Source: WTFV01 sp965203525
GTDB taxonomy: Bacteria; Acidobacteriota; Vicinamibacteria; Vicinamibacterales; UBA8438
DNA: 64,000 nt
NCBI GenBank assembly: GCA_965203525.1
Contig: OZ241898.1
Location: 5,022,001 to 5,086,000 of the forward strand
Reading direction: 5' to 3'
The notes beneath the pieces were generated by a model. That model did no database searches, was not told where the DNA came from, and saw only the letters and a program-made list of their open reading frames with translations. The translations under genes and the position numbers were made by a program. Every line of letters starts with the position of its first letter. Within the stretch, counting starts at the first letter, position 1. Shown here in pieces: positions 7,108 through 16,753 of the stretch.

Positions 7108-8685
7108 CTAGTCGTCCGACGGCATGCGGCAGACGAAGTTCTCCGCCTCGTCCGTGCTGCCGCCGCCGGTGTAGACCGCCTGCTCGGGATACGGGCAGAG
7201 CGGCCGGGTCCGATCCACCTCGCCGTCCCGCACCCGGGACGCGATGATCCGGTCGGGCGCCTCGCCTTCCTCCACCCACTGCTCGAGGGCCGCGAGCATG
7301 TCGAAGCGGCTCGGCCCGGCGCCGCCGCCGCAGTGGCCCATGCCCGGCGCCATGAAGAGGCGGTAGGAGTCGTGGACCTCCTCCCGGCTGCCGATCGCGT
7401 CCACGACGCGGTTGTAGTACTGCGTCACGTTGGCGGGCGAGATCTGCGGATCGCTCCAGCCGTGGTACGAGAGCAGCTTGCCGCCGCGGTCGAAGAACGG
7501 CTTCAGGTTCGGGTCGAGCGCGTTGAGGGTGTCGTCGTCCCGCTCCTCGGCGAGCACGACGTCGGTCTCGAAGTTGAAGCGGTCGACGGTCCACTCCGGG
7601 TCCGCGAACGTCAGGTAGCGGAACTGCTCCAGTCCGGTCGCCCGCGCCGAGCGGGTCCAGCCGAGATCGGTCCAGCCGAGTTCGCTGCCGGGCAGGAGGC
7701 CGGTGATGGGCCGGCCCGTCTTCGGGTTCTCCGGCGACGAGTAGAGCATGCGGACGGTGCGGACCTGGACCGCGGTGAGACAGGATTCGTCGCCGTCGCC
7801 CGCGCACTGCAGCGCGGCCGGATCGAAGTCGCAACGCTCCGGGTCGCCCACGACGCCGTCCCGCACGCCGTCGGCCGCGTCGCAGGCGGCGAGGACCGCG
7901 TCGTGCACCAGTTGCCGCTGGGGGGCCAGGAGCCGCATCGCTTCGTCGGCCTCCAGCGGCTTCGCCACGCGCAGCGAACCCGCCGCCCGGCCGGTCCAGT
8001 CGAGGCCCGGCGCGCCGGCGATGATGCCGTCGAAGTCCGCGGGGAACCGTTGCGCCTCCTTCATCGCCTGCCGACCGCCGGCCGAGCAGCCGTTCCAGTA
8101 GGCGTAGCGCGGCGCCTCGCCGTAGTGCGCCTCGACGGCCGCCTTGGCGAAGACGGTCATCTCGTGCACCGAGCGGTAGCCGAAGTCGATCACCTTCTCG
8201 GGGTGGCCGAGGCCGAAGCTGGCGGTGTTGCCGACGTGTCCGGTGTCGGTGGAGCTGCTCGCGTAGCCGCGGGCGACGGCCGCGGCCATCGAGCCGTGGC
8301 GGATCGAGCCGGTGAACGCGCCGTTGCCGACCGCCTGGTACTTGCCGTTCCAGCCATCGGACGGCAGCCAGACCTCGACCTTGACGTCGGAGTCCTCCGA
8401 CGGCGTCAGGGTCGCCGAGACGCGGCAGAACGCCGGCAGCTCGGCGTAGGCGCGCATCTGCGCGGCCGACGGGGGACGCCCGCCGCCCGGCGGCGTGAAC
8501 GCGCCCGCCGCGACCATCTCGGCGCCGGTGACGGCGGTGTTCGGCAGCGAGAGCGCCGTCACGCGGTCGCACGCGGCGGCCTGGACCGCCCGGGCCGCCA
8601 GGACCTCCTGGTTGGCGCCCGGTGCGGCGAGCACTCCGACGACGGCGATGCCAACGCTCGCGGTAGCGGCGATCACGCGCTTCAT
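7108..8685 (-). CDS. Secreted tannase / feruloyl esterase family hydrolase
   Basis: This 525-residue enzyme has a Sec signal peptide (MKRVIAATASVGIAVVGVLA, cut near residue 24-30). The tannase-family CS-D-HC motif is intact: C200-S201 in NGCSAGG, D412 in WSDPQISP, and H451-C452 in GMGHCGGG; the two cysteines normally form a disulfide next to the active site. A calcium-loop-like segment (CDAADGVRDGVVGDPERC) lies at about 268-285. The family hydrolyses aromatic esters such as gallates and ferulates from plant or algal polymers, so the enzyme probably releases phenolic acids in the periplasm or outside the cell. A purine-rich ribosome-binding region (GGAAGGAAGGGAC on the coding strand) precedes the ATG. 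The upstream cyclase-family gene reads the same way. Confidence 0.93.
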   Translation of the reverse strand: MKRVIAATASVGIAVVGVLAAPGANQEVLAARAVQAAACDRVTALSLPNTAVTGAEMVAAGAFTPPGGGRPPSAAQMRAYAELPAFCRVSATLTPSEDSDVKVEVWLPSDGWNGKYQAVGNGAFTGSIRHGSMAAAVARGYASSSTDTGHVGNTASFGLGHPEKVIDFGYRSVHEMTVFAKAAVEAHYGEAPRYAYWNGCSAGGRQAMKEAQRFPADFDGIIAGAPGLDWTGRAAGSLRVAKPLEADEAMRLLAPQRQLVHDAVLAACDAADGVRDGVVGDPERCDFDPAALQCAGDGDESCLTAVQVRTVRMLYSSPENPKTGRPITGLLPGSELGWTDLGWTRSARATGLEQFRYLTFADPEWTVDRFNFETDVVLAEERDDDTLNALDPNLKPFFDRGGKLLSYHGWSDPQISPANVTQYYNRVVDAIGSREEVHDSYRLFMAPGMGHCGGGAGPSRFDMLAALEQWVEEGEAPDRIIASRVRDGEVDRTRPLCPYPEQAVYTGGGSTDEAENFVCRMPSDD

Positions 8686-8773
8686 GTTCGTCCCTTCCTT
8701 CCTTGCCTGCCTTCGTTTCCTGTGCCTTCGTCCGTTCCCCGGATCTCCGGGCGCCGCGCGCTCGAGTCCAGGT

Positions 8774-9859
8774 TTAGAACATCGCGATCGGGTTCACCGG
8801 GCTGCCGGTGCCGCGCGCGACCTTCAGCGGCAGCCCCATGAACAGGAACTCGTAGCGGCCCTCCTCGGCGCACGCCGCGGCGAGCGGCTCGAGCAGGGCG
8901 TTGTCGAGCAGCGCCACCCCGTAGTTGAACAGCACGCCGTGGACCGGGAAGGCGAGGCCGTAGGGATCGGGCCGGGAGTCCATCATGTCCCAGCCGAGGA
9001 GCGCCACGTCGTGGTCGCGGATGAACTTCGCGCAGGTGACGCTGAGGCCGGGGCGGTCCCCGCCGCCGTACTCGCCGCCGGCGCGGACGTAGGGATCCTT
9101 GCCGCTGTAGACCAGCAGCGCGTCGCCCGGTTCGACCTCCACGCCCTCGGCGCGTGCGATCTCCTCGAGCTCCCAGCCGTGCACCGGCCGCTCCGGGGTG
9201 ACGTGCGGCTCGCCGCGGTGGCGCGGGACGTCGAGCAGCACGCCCTTCGTGACGATGCCGTCGCTCCAGGCGTCGATCGCGCCGAAGGCGGCGCCCTGCG
9301 TCGTCACCTCGACGTCGGCGTCGCGGCCCTGCCACATCCCGTCGGCGTCCCACATGTGGCACAGCGCGTCGATGTGGGTGATGGTCTGGCCGTGGTAGAT
9401 GAAGCCGTAGTAGTCGACCACCGCGCCGGCGCCGCCGGCCCGCGGGCTCTTGCGGAGGAAGTGCTGCTCCGGCTCGAAGACGCGGCTCATGGAGACCTTG
9501 CGGCCGTTCCGGACGAGGCCGGCCGCCGCGGCGCTCTTCGCCGGGGTGATGAGGTTGACGGCGCCCTTCTGGTCGTCGTCGCCCCAGCGCCCCCAGTTGC
9601 GGCGGTCGGTGTACCACGACTCGACCTCCGCCTGGGACGGCATGCGCGGGTCCGCCTGCCCGGCCGCCGGCGCCGTCCCGGCCGCGGCCGCCTGCCGCGC
9701 GTGGCGTTCGAGGAGCCCCGCGGGAGAGAAGGCGTCGCCTGCCTGCGCGCCGCCGGCGCGCGGTCCGGCCGGCGTGGCCGCCCGGGCGCCGCCCGAGACT
9801 CCTGCGCCGGCCGCCGCCGCGCCGATCGTCGTCAGAAACCGTCGTCGTGAAGAGGCCAT
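8774..9859 (-). CDS. Tat-exported cyclase-family (kynurenine-formamidase-like) hydrolase
   Basis: This 361-residue protein opens with a twin-arginine-type leader (SSRRRFLTTIG, then an Ala-rich hydrophobic stretch). The cyclase-family metal-binding motif is seen as HGQTITHIDALCHMW, with H162, D164 and H168 as likely metal ligands. The C-terminus SPVNPIAMF is typical of this family. Relatives include metal-dependent kynurenine formamidase, isatin hydrolase and uncharacterised secreted cyclases, so amide or lactam hydrolysis is the likely chemistry. The substrate is unknown. It lies directly upstream of the tannase gene on the same strand with 88 bp between; co-expression in aromatic-compound breakdown is possible but not proven. 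Confidence 0.9.
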   Translation of the reverse strand: MASSRRRFLTTIGAAAAGAGVSGGARAATPAGPRAGGAQAGDAFSPAGLLERHARQAAAAGTAPAAGQADPRMPSQAEVESWYTDRRNWGRWGDDDQKGAVNLITPAKSAAAAGLVRNGRKVSMSRVFEPEQHFLRKSPRAGGAGAVVDYYGFIYHGQTITHIDALCHMWDADGMWQGRDADVEVTTQGAAFGAIDAWSDGIVTKGVLLDVPRHRGEPHVTPERPVHGWELEEIARAEGVEVEPGDALLVYSGKDPYVRAGGEYGGGDRPGLSVTCAKFIRDHDVALLGWDMMDSRPDPYGLAFPVHGVLFNYGVALLDNALLEPLAAACAEEGRYEFLFMGLPLKVARGTGSPVNPIAMF

Positions 9860-10009
9860 CGCTGCCGTCCTTTCTTGCGCGGCTCCGTTGCGCCGCGGCC
9901 GGCGCCGCCCGCGGGTCGCGACCGGCGCCGAGCCCCCGAACCGTCCATGCCGCCCGCGCCGGGCCGGAGCGCGTGGCCGCGCCGGGCTCCGGGTCCCGGG
10001 CCGTCAATG

Positions 10010-12025
10010 CTACCGCAGCCGGATGCCGGCGCGCATCCGGTCGCCGGGGGCCGCGTGAACCTCGGCGCCGGCCGTCGCGTAGCGCGCCGCCGCGTGTTCG
10101 CGGGCCGCCCCGCGCTGGCGTTCGATGCTGACGACGCGGCCGGCGTCGAGACGGACGCATCGGTCCGCCGCCGCCGGCAGCTCCCCGCCGTGGGCGATGG
10201 CGACCACGGTCGCGCCCGCGCGCAATCCCGCGACGATCCGCCGCTCGTTTTCGGCGTCGAGATGACTCGTAGCCTCGTCGAGCACCAGCAGGGCCGGTTC
10301 GCGCAGCAGCGCCCGCGCCAGTGCGATCCGCTGCCGCTCGCCGCCGGAGAACCGCGTTCCGCGGTGCCCCGCGAACGTCTCCAGGCCGTCCGGCAGCGCC
10401 GCGACGAAGTCGGCGGCGGCGAGGCCCAGGGCGCGCCACAGATCGGCGTCCGACGCATCCGGCCGCGCCCACCGCAGGTTCGCCCGGAGGGTGTCGGGAA
10501 ACAGATGCGGATCCTGCGGAACGACCGCGACCGACCGCCGCCAGCGGCGCCGGTTCGATCCGGTCAGCGGGACGCCGTCCACGAGCACCCGGCCGGCGCC
10601 CGGTTCGACGAGGCCGATCAGAATTTCCGCCAGCGTGCTCTTGCCGGCCCCGGACGGGCCGGTGATGACCGTCAGCGCGCCGGCGGGCACGTCCAGGTCG
10701 ACGTGCGCCAGCGCCGGCCGTCCGCCCGGCGCCCAGGCGAACGACACGCCGCGCACCGTCAGCGCGCGGCGGAGCGCCATCCGCGCGCCGCCGCGGCCGG
10801 GCGTCGCGTCGGTCGCTCCGCCGCCGCCGTCCGCGCGCCCGCCGCCCGCCGGGGACGCCGTTTCATCCCCGGCGCCCGCATCCCCCGCCGTCCGCGCGCC
10901 GCCGCCGGCGCCGGCCGGTGCCTCGGCGGCCTCGATCAGCGCCTGCTGCATCGCGAGCGCGTGGGCATACGCGGGCAGCGCGTGCGCGAGCTCCTGCGTC
11001 TGGCGCTGCAGGCGCTCCGCCGCCGGCAACACCCGTGCGAAGATCAACGCCATGATCGCCAGCTCCGCCGGCGTCGCGTCGGCGACGGACACGGCGAACC
11101 AGATCAGCGCCGCGAGCGCGGCGGCCGCCCCGGACTGGAAGGCCGCGCGCGCCGCCGCGCTCGTCCGCGTGAACGCCAGCCGGCGCCGGCGCACGGCGGT
11201 CTTCGCGTCCGTGAAGCGCCGGACGTGCTCCTCTTCGGCTTCGTACACCCGGGCCAGCTTCAGGCCGGCCAGAAAGTCGGTCACGGACGCGACGATCTGC
11301 CGGTTGGCGCCGGTCAGCCGTTCGCCGAGCGTGCGCGATTGCCGCAGCAGCGGGTGGGCGGAGCCCAGCAGCGCCGCGCCGGTGACGATCGCCGCGGCGG
11401 TTGCAGCCGGGGAGATCGCCGCCGCGAGCGCCACCTGCGCCGCCGCCTGCACGGAGGTGACCGTCAGTCGCAGGAGGCAGAGCGTGGCCTGGCCGATGCG
11501 GTTGACGTCCGCGGTCAGGACGTGCAGCAGGTCGGATTGACGGCGGCCGAGCAGGAACTCCCACCGTGCCCCGGCGGTCGCCCGGTAGATCCGATCGGTG
11601 AACCGGTCGACGAATTCCAGCCGCGTCCGCGCCGTCAGCAGATCCCGCTGCCACGCCGCCGCGGATCGCCCGGCGGCGAGCACCAGGAACAGCCCGAGCA
11701 CCGCCGGCAGCGTCATTTCCACGCCGGCGGCGTCCAACGCGCGCGCCACCGCGCCGCCGCCCCCGGCCGGACCGCCGAGCCCGACCACCTGCAGCAGCGG
11801 CACGATCATGAGGATCCCGAACGCCTCGGTCATCCCGGCGGCCAGCATGAGCAGCAGCGCCAGGGCGACCCGGCGCGGCGCGTCGGCGATCAGCGCGCGG
11901 GCCAGCCGCACCGCGTCGCGGACGCTTCCGGCCGCGACCGCGCCTCCCGGCCGCTCACCCTCGGTGGCCGCCGCGCGCGCCGCCGCCGGCCGGCTGGTGT
12001 GTGACGGATCCGTCCGATTACCCAT
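10010..12025 (-). CDS. ABC exporter, fused permease and ATP-binding domains
   Basis: This is a half-size type I ABC exporter of 671 residues from the ATG at 12025 (a longer frame to 12085 exists, but adds only an Arg-rich tail). The N-terminal half holds six hydrophobic helices (for example VALALLLMLAAGMTEAFGI and LFLVLAAGRSAAAW). The nucleotide-binding domain carries Walker A GPSGAGKST (about residue 456), Q-loop VPQDPHLFPDTLR, signature FSGGERQRIAL (about 558) and Walker B LLVLDEAT (about 577). A long Gly/Ala-rich linker (about 370-410) separates the two halves; it contains a degenerate internal repeat (GCCGTCCGCGCGCC at about 61-bp offset). The exported substrate cannot be told from sequence; relatives move lipids, peptides or small molecules. 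A homodimer is expected, as no partner gene adjoins. Confidence 0.9.
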   Translation of the reverse strand: MGNRTDPSHTSRPAAARAAATEGERPGGAVAAGSVRDAVRLARALIADAPRRVALALLLMLAAGMTEAFGILMIVPLLQVVGLGGPAGGGGAVARALDAAGVEMTLPAVLGLFLVLAAGRSAAAWQRDLLTARTRLEFVDRFTDRIYRATAGARWEFLLGRRQSDLLHVLTADVNRIGQATLCLLRLTVTSVQAAAQVALAAAISPAATAAAIVTGAALLGSAHPLLRQSRTLGERLTGANRQIVASVTDFLAGLKLARVYEAEEEHVRRFTDAKTAVRRRRLAFTRTSAAARAAFQSGAAAALAALIWFAVSVADATPAELAIMALIFARVLPAAERLQRQTQELAHALPAYAHALAMQQALIEAAEAPAGAGGGARTAGDAGAGDETASPAGGGRADGGGGATDATPGRGGARMALRRALTVRGVSFAWAPGGRPALAHVDLDVPAGALTVITGPSGAGKSTLAEILIGLVEPGAGRVLVDGVPLTGSNRRRWRRSVAVVPQDPHLFPDTLRANLRWARPDASDADLWRALGLAAADFVAALPDGLETFAGHRGTRFSGGERQRIALARALLREPALLVLDEATSHLDAENERRIVAGLRAGATVVAIAHGGELPAAADRCVRLDAGRVVSIERQRGAAREHAAARYATAGAEVHAAPGDRMRAGIRLR

Positions 12026-12263
12026 TCGCTGTCCGCGCGCCGCCGCGTCCGGGCGCCCCGGGCACCGCCGCCGGCGGCCGGCCACGACGGGGGGCGCGAA
12101 GGCCGGGCGATGGGAGGCGCGAGGTGACGATCATGGGCCGGGATGGGCAGCCGCCGACTGCGCGACAGGGAGGTCCCGGCGCGTCCGCGCCGGAACGCCG
12201 GCGAGTGTAGCACCGCGCGGCGGCGCGTGCGTGCCGGTCGATTCTCTATGATGGTTCGGTTCC

Positions 12264-13988
12264 ATGCGCTTCTTCAACACGACCGGCCCGGTGGTGGCGG
12301 CGGACCACTACTGCATTCCGCCGCTGTCGCGCCTGGACCTGGACGATCTGCTCCGGCTCGTCCGCGAAAAGCGCTACTTCGTGCTGCACGCGCCCCGGCA
12401 GACGGGGAAGACCTCGGCCCTGCTGGCGTTGCGGGACCGGCTGAACGCCGCCGGCTGCCGGTGTGTGTACGCCAACGTCGAGATGGCGCAGACGGCCCGC
12501 GAGGACGTGGGGCGGGCGCTGCGCACGGTGCTGGGCGAGCTCGCCTCGCGGGCGCGCACGACGCTGGGCGACGAGTTCCTGGACGGGATCTGGCTGGGGC
12601 TGCTGACGCAGTACGCGCCGGACGGCGTGTTGCGCGAGGCGCTGGCGCGCTGGGCCGCCGCCGACGCGCGTCCGCTGGTGCTGCTGATCGACGAGATCGA
12701 CGCGCTGGTGGGCGACTCGCTGCTGGCCGTGCTGCGGCAGTTGCGGGCGGGGTACGACCAGCGGCCGCGGAACTTTCCGCAGAGCGTGATGCTGTGCGGG
12801 GTGCGGGACGTGCGGGACTACCGGATCCACTCCGGGTCGGCGAACACGGCCGTCGCCGGGGGCAGCGCGTTCAACGTCAGGGCGGAGTCGTTGCGGCTGG
12901 GGGACTTCTCGCGGGGCGACGTCCTGGCGCTGCTGGGGCAGCACACGGCGGAGACGGGGCAGGCGTTCACGGCCGGGGCGCTGGAGACGGTGTGGGAGCG
13001 GACGCAGGGGCAGCCGTGGCTGGTGAACGCGCTGGCGTACGACGCCTGCTTCCGGCACAAGGTGGGCCGGGACCGGTCGCTTCCGATCGACGCGGAGGCG
13101 GTTCTGGCGGCGCAGGAGCGTCTGATTCTGCGTCGGGAGACGCACCTGGACCAGTTGGCGGACAAGCTGCAGGAAGAGCGGGTGCGGCGGGTGGTCGAGC
13201 CGCTGCTGAGCGGCGGGGCCGAGAGCGGCTTCGCGGCCCGCGACCTGGAGTACGTGCGCGACCTGGGCCTGATCGCGGTGGACGACCCGCCGCGGGTCGC
13301 CAATCCGATCTACGCCGAGGTGGTCCCGCGCGAGCTGACCTATGCGGTCCAGGCGGGGCTGACCGAGGAGATGGCGTGGTACGTGGACGCCGGCGGCGGG
13401 CTGGACGTGCGGAAGCTGCTGTCGGCGTTCCAGACGTTCTTCCGGGAGCACTCGGAACACTGGTCGCAACGGTTCCAGTACCAGGAGGCGTGGCCGCAGT
13501 TGCTGCTGCAGGCGTTCCTGCAGCGGGTGGTGAACGGCGGCGGGCGGATCGAGCGGGAGTACGGGCTGGGGCGGGGCCGCACCGACCTGCTGATCGTCTG
13601 GCCGCGGGCGGGTGGAGGATTGGCTCCCGGCGCATCCCGCGCCGGGGGATCGTCCCCCGGGACTGAAGAGGTAGCGGCGCAGGTTGCGCGGGTCGACTCC
13701 GGCGACCGAGACGCAGCCCGTTCGCGTCGCGCGCGCGCCGCGGAGGCGCCGGGGCAGGTTGCGCGGGTCGACAAGGTCGTGATCGAGTGCAAGGTGCTGC
13801 GCGGGAGTCTGGAGCGGACAATCGCCGAGGGGCTGGAGCAGACGGCGGCGTACATGGACCGGTGCGCGGCGCAGGAAGGTCACCTGGTGATCGTCGACCG
13901 CACGGAGGGGCAGCGGTGGGCCGAGAAGGTGTTCCACCGGCGGAAGACGTCGCGGGACGGCGTCGACATCGACGTGTGGGGCATGTGA
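12264..13988 (+). CDS. AAA ATPase fused to a PD-(D/E)XK nuclease (AAA-ATPase_like/PDDEXK_9), copy 1
   Basis: This 574-residue protein combines an N-terminal P-loop ATPase with a C-terminal restriction-nuclease-fold domain. Walker A is APRQTGKTS (43-51) and Walker B VLLIDEIDALVG (139-150). The nuclease motif is split: the aspartate is D441 in GRTDLLIVW and the E-x-K is E508-K510 in VIECKVL. Between them lies a roughly 60-residue low-complexity, Gly/Ala/Arg-rich insert that contains a 75-bp-offset repeat (QVARVD twice). Such proteins are common in multiple copies per genome in several phyla; their role is unknown, with mobile-element or defence functions proposed. A near-identical paralog of the same total length lies at 55298-57022, differing chiefly in the insert. 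No partner gene is adjacent. Confidence 0.9.
   Translation: MRFFNTTGPVVAADHYCIPPLSRLDLDDLLRLVREKRYFVLHAPRQTGKTSALLALRDRLNAAGCRCVYANVEMAQTAREDVGRALRTVLGELASRARTTLGDEFLDGIWLGLLTQYAPDGVLREALARWAAADARPLVLLIDEIDALVGDSLLAVLRQLRAGYDQRPRNFPQSVMLCGVRDVRDYRIHSGSANTAVAGGSAFNVRAESLRLGDFSRGDVLALLGQHTAETGQAFTAGALETVWERTQGQPWLVNALAYDACFRHKVGRDRSLPIDAEAVLAAQERLILRRETHLDQLADKLQEERVRRVVEPLLSGGAESGFAARDLEYVRDLGLIAVDDPPRVANPIYAEVVPRELTYAVQAGLTEEMAWYVDAGGGLDVRKLLSAFQTFFREHSEHWSQRFQYQEAWPQLLLQAFLQRVVNGGGRIEREYGLGRGRTDLLIVWPRAGGGLAPGASRAGGSSPGTEEVAAQVARVDSGDRDAARSRRARAAEAPGQVARVDKVVIECKVLRGSLERTIAEGLEQTAAYMDRCAAQEGHLVIVDRTEGQRWAEKVFHRRKTSRDGVDIDVWGM
13679..13772. repeat. 75-bp-offset direct repeat in the ATPase-nuclease linker
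   Basis: GCAGGTTGCGCGGGTCGAC occurs at 13679-13697 and 13754-13772. The unit is a multiple of three bases, so the frame is preserved and the linker is lengthened by 25 codons. Confidence 0.85.
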
Positions 13989-14060
13989 CGACCGGCCGGC
14001 GCGTCGTCGTTTCTCCCGCGGAGAAACTCGCGGGATCGGCAGCCTTCCGGCCCGCTGATC

Positions 14061-14172
14061 CGGTACCCGGCGCCTGGCTGCCGCCTCGTCATTGCCCCCG
14101 ATGGGGATCGGTGTCGTTCCGCCGCGCTGCCACGCGGTACCCGGCGCCCGGCTGCCGCCTCGTCATTGCCCC
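14061..14172. repeat. 74-bp-offset direct repeat downstream of ATPase-nuclease copy 1
   Basis: A 38-bp sequence beginning CGGTACCCGGCGCC occurs at 14061-14098 and 14135-14172 with one mismatch. It fills most of the 314-bp space between the ATPase-nuclease gene and the first DUF1592 gene; otherwise that space shows only an AT-richer patch near 14262-14280 (ATGTTATGATGCG), which could hold a promoter. Confidence 0.85.
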
Positions 14173-14302
14173 GGCTCGTGACCACGGGTCCGGCTTGGCC
14201 GAGTCTCATGCGATCGCAGCCGGCCCCGGGGCCGCGGCCCGCGTTTTCGCCGGTCCGGCCATGTTATGATGCGCCTCACAATCGGCGGCTTACGGGGGTT
14301 CC

Positions 14303-16753
14303 ATGCACGCGCGCCCCATGCAGAGACGAATTCCGCCCCGCCCGCCCGCCCGCGGCCGCGCATTCCCGATCCCGAGGCTCCCGCTTCGGGTGCTCGCAAC
14401 GCTGGCGGCGGTCCTCGTCACCACGCCCGGTGCCGCGCAGACCGGCGCCGGTCCGCGACCGGCCGGGGCCGGGATCGACGGCCAGGCGCTCATCGGCCGC
14501 TACTGCGTCACCTGCCACAACGATCGTCTCGAGACCGGCGGCTTCTCGTTCGATCCGCTCGACGCCGCCGACGTGGCGGCGCATCCCGAGGCGTGGGAGA
14601 AGGTGGTGCGCAAGCTGCGCGCGGGCGCCATGCCGCCCCGTCCCCGCCCGCGCCCCGGGCGGGAGACCTACGACGGTTTCCGCGCCTGGCTCGAAGGGGA
14701 GCTCGACGCCGCCGCGGCGGCCGATCCGAACCCCGGCCGGACGGAGACCTTCCACCGCCTGAGCCGGACCGAGTACCGCAACGCGGTCCGCGACCTGCTC
14801 GCCCTCGAGGTCGGCGTCGAGGATCTGCTGCCGGCCGACGACACGAGCTACGGCTTCGACAACATCGCCGGGGTGCTCGGCGTGTCGCCGACCCTGATGG
14901 AGCGGTACCTTTCGGCCGCGCGCAGGATCAGCCGTCTCGCCGTCGCCTCGCCGGTTCCGTCGCCGACCGCCGAGACGTTCCGGATCGCCTCCGATCTCGG
15001 GCAGGACCGCCGCATGGAGAGGCTGCCGTTCGGCACCCGCGGCGGCATGGTGGTCGACTACAACTTCCCCGAGGACGCGGAGTACGTCTTCGAAATCCTG
15101 CCGGACGGGCCGTTGCGCATCGAGCCGCACGACCTCGAGCTCGCGATCGACGGCGAGCGCATCGCGCTGCTGACCGTCGGCAAGGCGCCCGACCCGGACG
15201 ATCCGCGCGGTCTCTACACGCCGCGGGTCGAGGCGCTCGAAGTGCGGGCGCCGGTCACCGCGGGGCCGCACGAGGTGGGCGTCGCCTTCCTGCGCAAGAC
15301 CGCGGCCGAGCCGGAGGGGATCCGCAAGCTCTATCTGCGGCCGTTCACCGGCGAGGGATCGGGGGGCGATTCGCGCTACCAGCCCTACGTCGAGAGCGTG
15401 ACCATCGCCGGCCCCTACGAATCGAGCGGCGCCCGGCCGGTCGCGGGGACCCCGAGCCGCGAGCGCATCTTCACCTGCCGTCCGGCGCGCGGCGCCGCCG
15501 CGGAAGAGGCCGCCTGCGCGCGCGAGATCCTGTCGGCGCTGGCGCGGCGGGCGTACCGCCGGCCCGTCGCCGGCGCGGACGTGGAGCGGCTTCTGGCCTT
15601 CTACCACCGGGGCCGCGCGGCGGGCGGCTTCGACGCCGGCGTCGAGATGGCGCTCCGGCGGCTGCTGGTCAGCCCCGAGTTCCTGTTCCGGGTCGAGCGC
15701 GACCCGGAAGGCGTCGCGGCCGGGGAGGTCTACCGCGTCAGCGGCCTGGAGCTGGCGTCCCGGCTGTCGTTCTTCCTCTGGAGCAGCATTCCGGACGACG
15801 AGCTGCTGGCGGCGGCGGAGCGCGGGGAGGTGGGCGCCCCGGCGGTCTTCGAGGCGCAGGTGGAGCGCATGCTCGCCGACCCGCGCTCGGCGGCCCTGGT
15901 GGACAACTTCGCCGGGCAGTGGCTGACGTTGCGCAACGCCGCGGCGGTCCGGCCGGACGAGGACGCGTTCCCCGACTTCGGCGAAGGGCTGCGGCGGGCG
16001 TTCCGGCGCGAGACCGAGCTGCTGTTCGACAGCGTGCTGCGCGAGGACCGCAGCGTCCTCGACCTGCTCGCCGCGGACTACACCTTCGTCAACGAGCGGC
16101 TGGCCCGGCACTACGGCATTCCGAACGTGCGCGGCAGCCACTTCCGCCGCGTCGCGCTCGCGGACGAGACGCGGGGCGGCCTGCTCGGCCACGGCAGCAT
16201 CCTGACCGTGACGTCGTACGCCAACCGGACCTCGCCGGTGAACCGCGGCAAGTGGGTCCTGGAGAACATCCTGGGGACGCCGCCGCCGCCCCCGCCGCCG
16301 GACGTGCCGGATCTGGAGACGGCGGAGGGCGGCAAGGCGCTGTCGATGCGGGAGGCGATGGAGCAGCACCGCGCCAATCCGGTCTGCGCGAGCTGCCACC
16401 GTCTGATGGACCCGCTGGGGCTGTCGCTGGAGAACTTCGACGCCATCGGCCGCTGGCGCGGCCGGAGCGAGACCCGCGGGACGATCGACGCGACCGGGGA
16501 GCTGCCGGACGGGACGCCGTTCGACGGGCCGGCGGGCCTGAAGGCGGCCCTGCTCCGCCATCCGGACCGGTTCGTCACCACCGTGACCGAGAAGCTGCTG
16601 ACCTACGCCCTCGGGCGGGGCCTTGAACACTACGATGCGCCGGCGGTGCGCGCGATCGTCCGGGACGCCGCCGGGGACGGATACCGCCTGTCGTCGCTCG
16701 TCCGGGGCGTCGTCCGGAGCGCGCCGTTTCAGATGAGGAGAGCGCCGTCATGA
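14303..16753 (+). CDS. DUF1592/DUF1588-type multi-domain cytochrome c-like protein, copy 1
   Basis: This 816-residue exported protein carries two haem-type CxxCH motifs, CVTCH near residue 68 and CASCH near 695. The recognised order in the family is an N-terminal cytochrome-like segment, DUF1587 (FHRLSRTEYRNAVRDLLAL), DUF1595, DUF1592 (SGLELASRLSFFLWSSIPDDELL), DUF1588 (GGLLGHGSILTVTSYANRTSPV) and DUF1585 (FVTTVTEKLLTYALGRG). A Sec-type hydrophobic leader lies at about residues 27-47; the first 25 residues are Arg-rich and a later start is possible. Family members are typical of Planctomycetes and Acidobacteriota and their function is unknown. A periplasmic redox role with the coupled DUF1552 partner is inferred. 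It overlaps that gene by 4 bp (ATGA), so the two are translationally coupled. Confidence 0.93.
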   Translation: MHARPMQRRIPPRPPARGRAFPIPRLPLRVLATLAAVLVTTPGAAQTGAGPRPAGAGIDGQALIGRYCVTCHNDRLETGGFSFDPLDAADVAAHPEAWEKVVRKLRAGAMPPRPRPRPGRETYDGFRAWLEGELDAAAAADPNPGRTETFHRLSRTEYRNAVRDLLALEVGVEDLLPADDTSYGFDNIAGVLGVSPTLMERYLSAARRISRLAVASPVPSPTAETFRIASDLGQDRRMERLPFGTRGGMVVDYNFPEDAEYVFEILPDGPLRIEPHDLELAIDGERIALLTVGKAPDPDDPRGLYTPRVEALEVRAPVTAGPHEVGVAFLRKTAAEPEGIRKLYLRPFTGEGSGGDSRYQPYVESVTIAGPYESSGARPVAGTPSRERIFTCRPARGAAAEEAACAREILSALARRAYRRPVAGADVERLLAFYHRGRAAGGFDAGVEMALRRLLVSPEFLFRVERDPEGVAAGEVYRVSGLELASRLSFFLWSSIPDDELLAAAERGEVGAPAVFEAQVERMLADPRSAALVDNFAGQWLTLRNAAAVRPDEDAFPDFGEGLRRAFRRETELLFDSVLREDRSVLDLLAADYTFVNERLARHYGIPNVRGSHFRRVALADETRGGLLGHGSILTVTSYANRTSPVNRGKWVLENILGTPPPPPPPDVPDLETAEGGKALSMREAMEQHRANPVCASCHRLMDPLGLSLENFDAIGRWRGRSETRGTIDATGELPDGTPFDGPAGLKAALLRHPDRFVTTVTEKLLTYALGRGLEHYDAPAVRAIVRDAAGDGYRLSSLVRGVVRSAPFQMRRAPS

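Noticed and set aside
10820..10905. Another member of the 72-bp-offset repeat set in the ABC linker
   Set aside because: The shared word (GCCGTCCGCGCGCC, offset about 61) is only 14 bp in highly biased sequence and could be chance.
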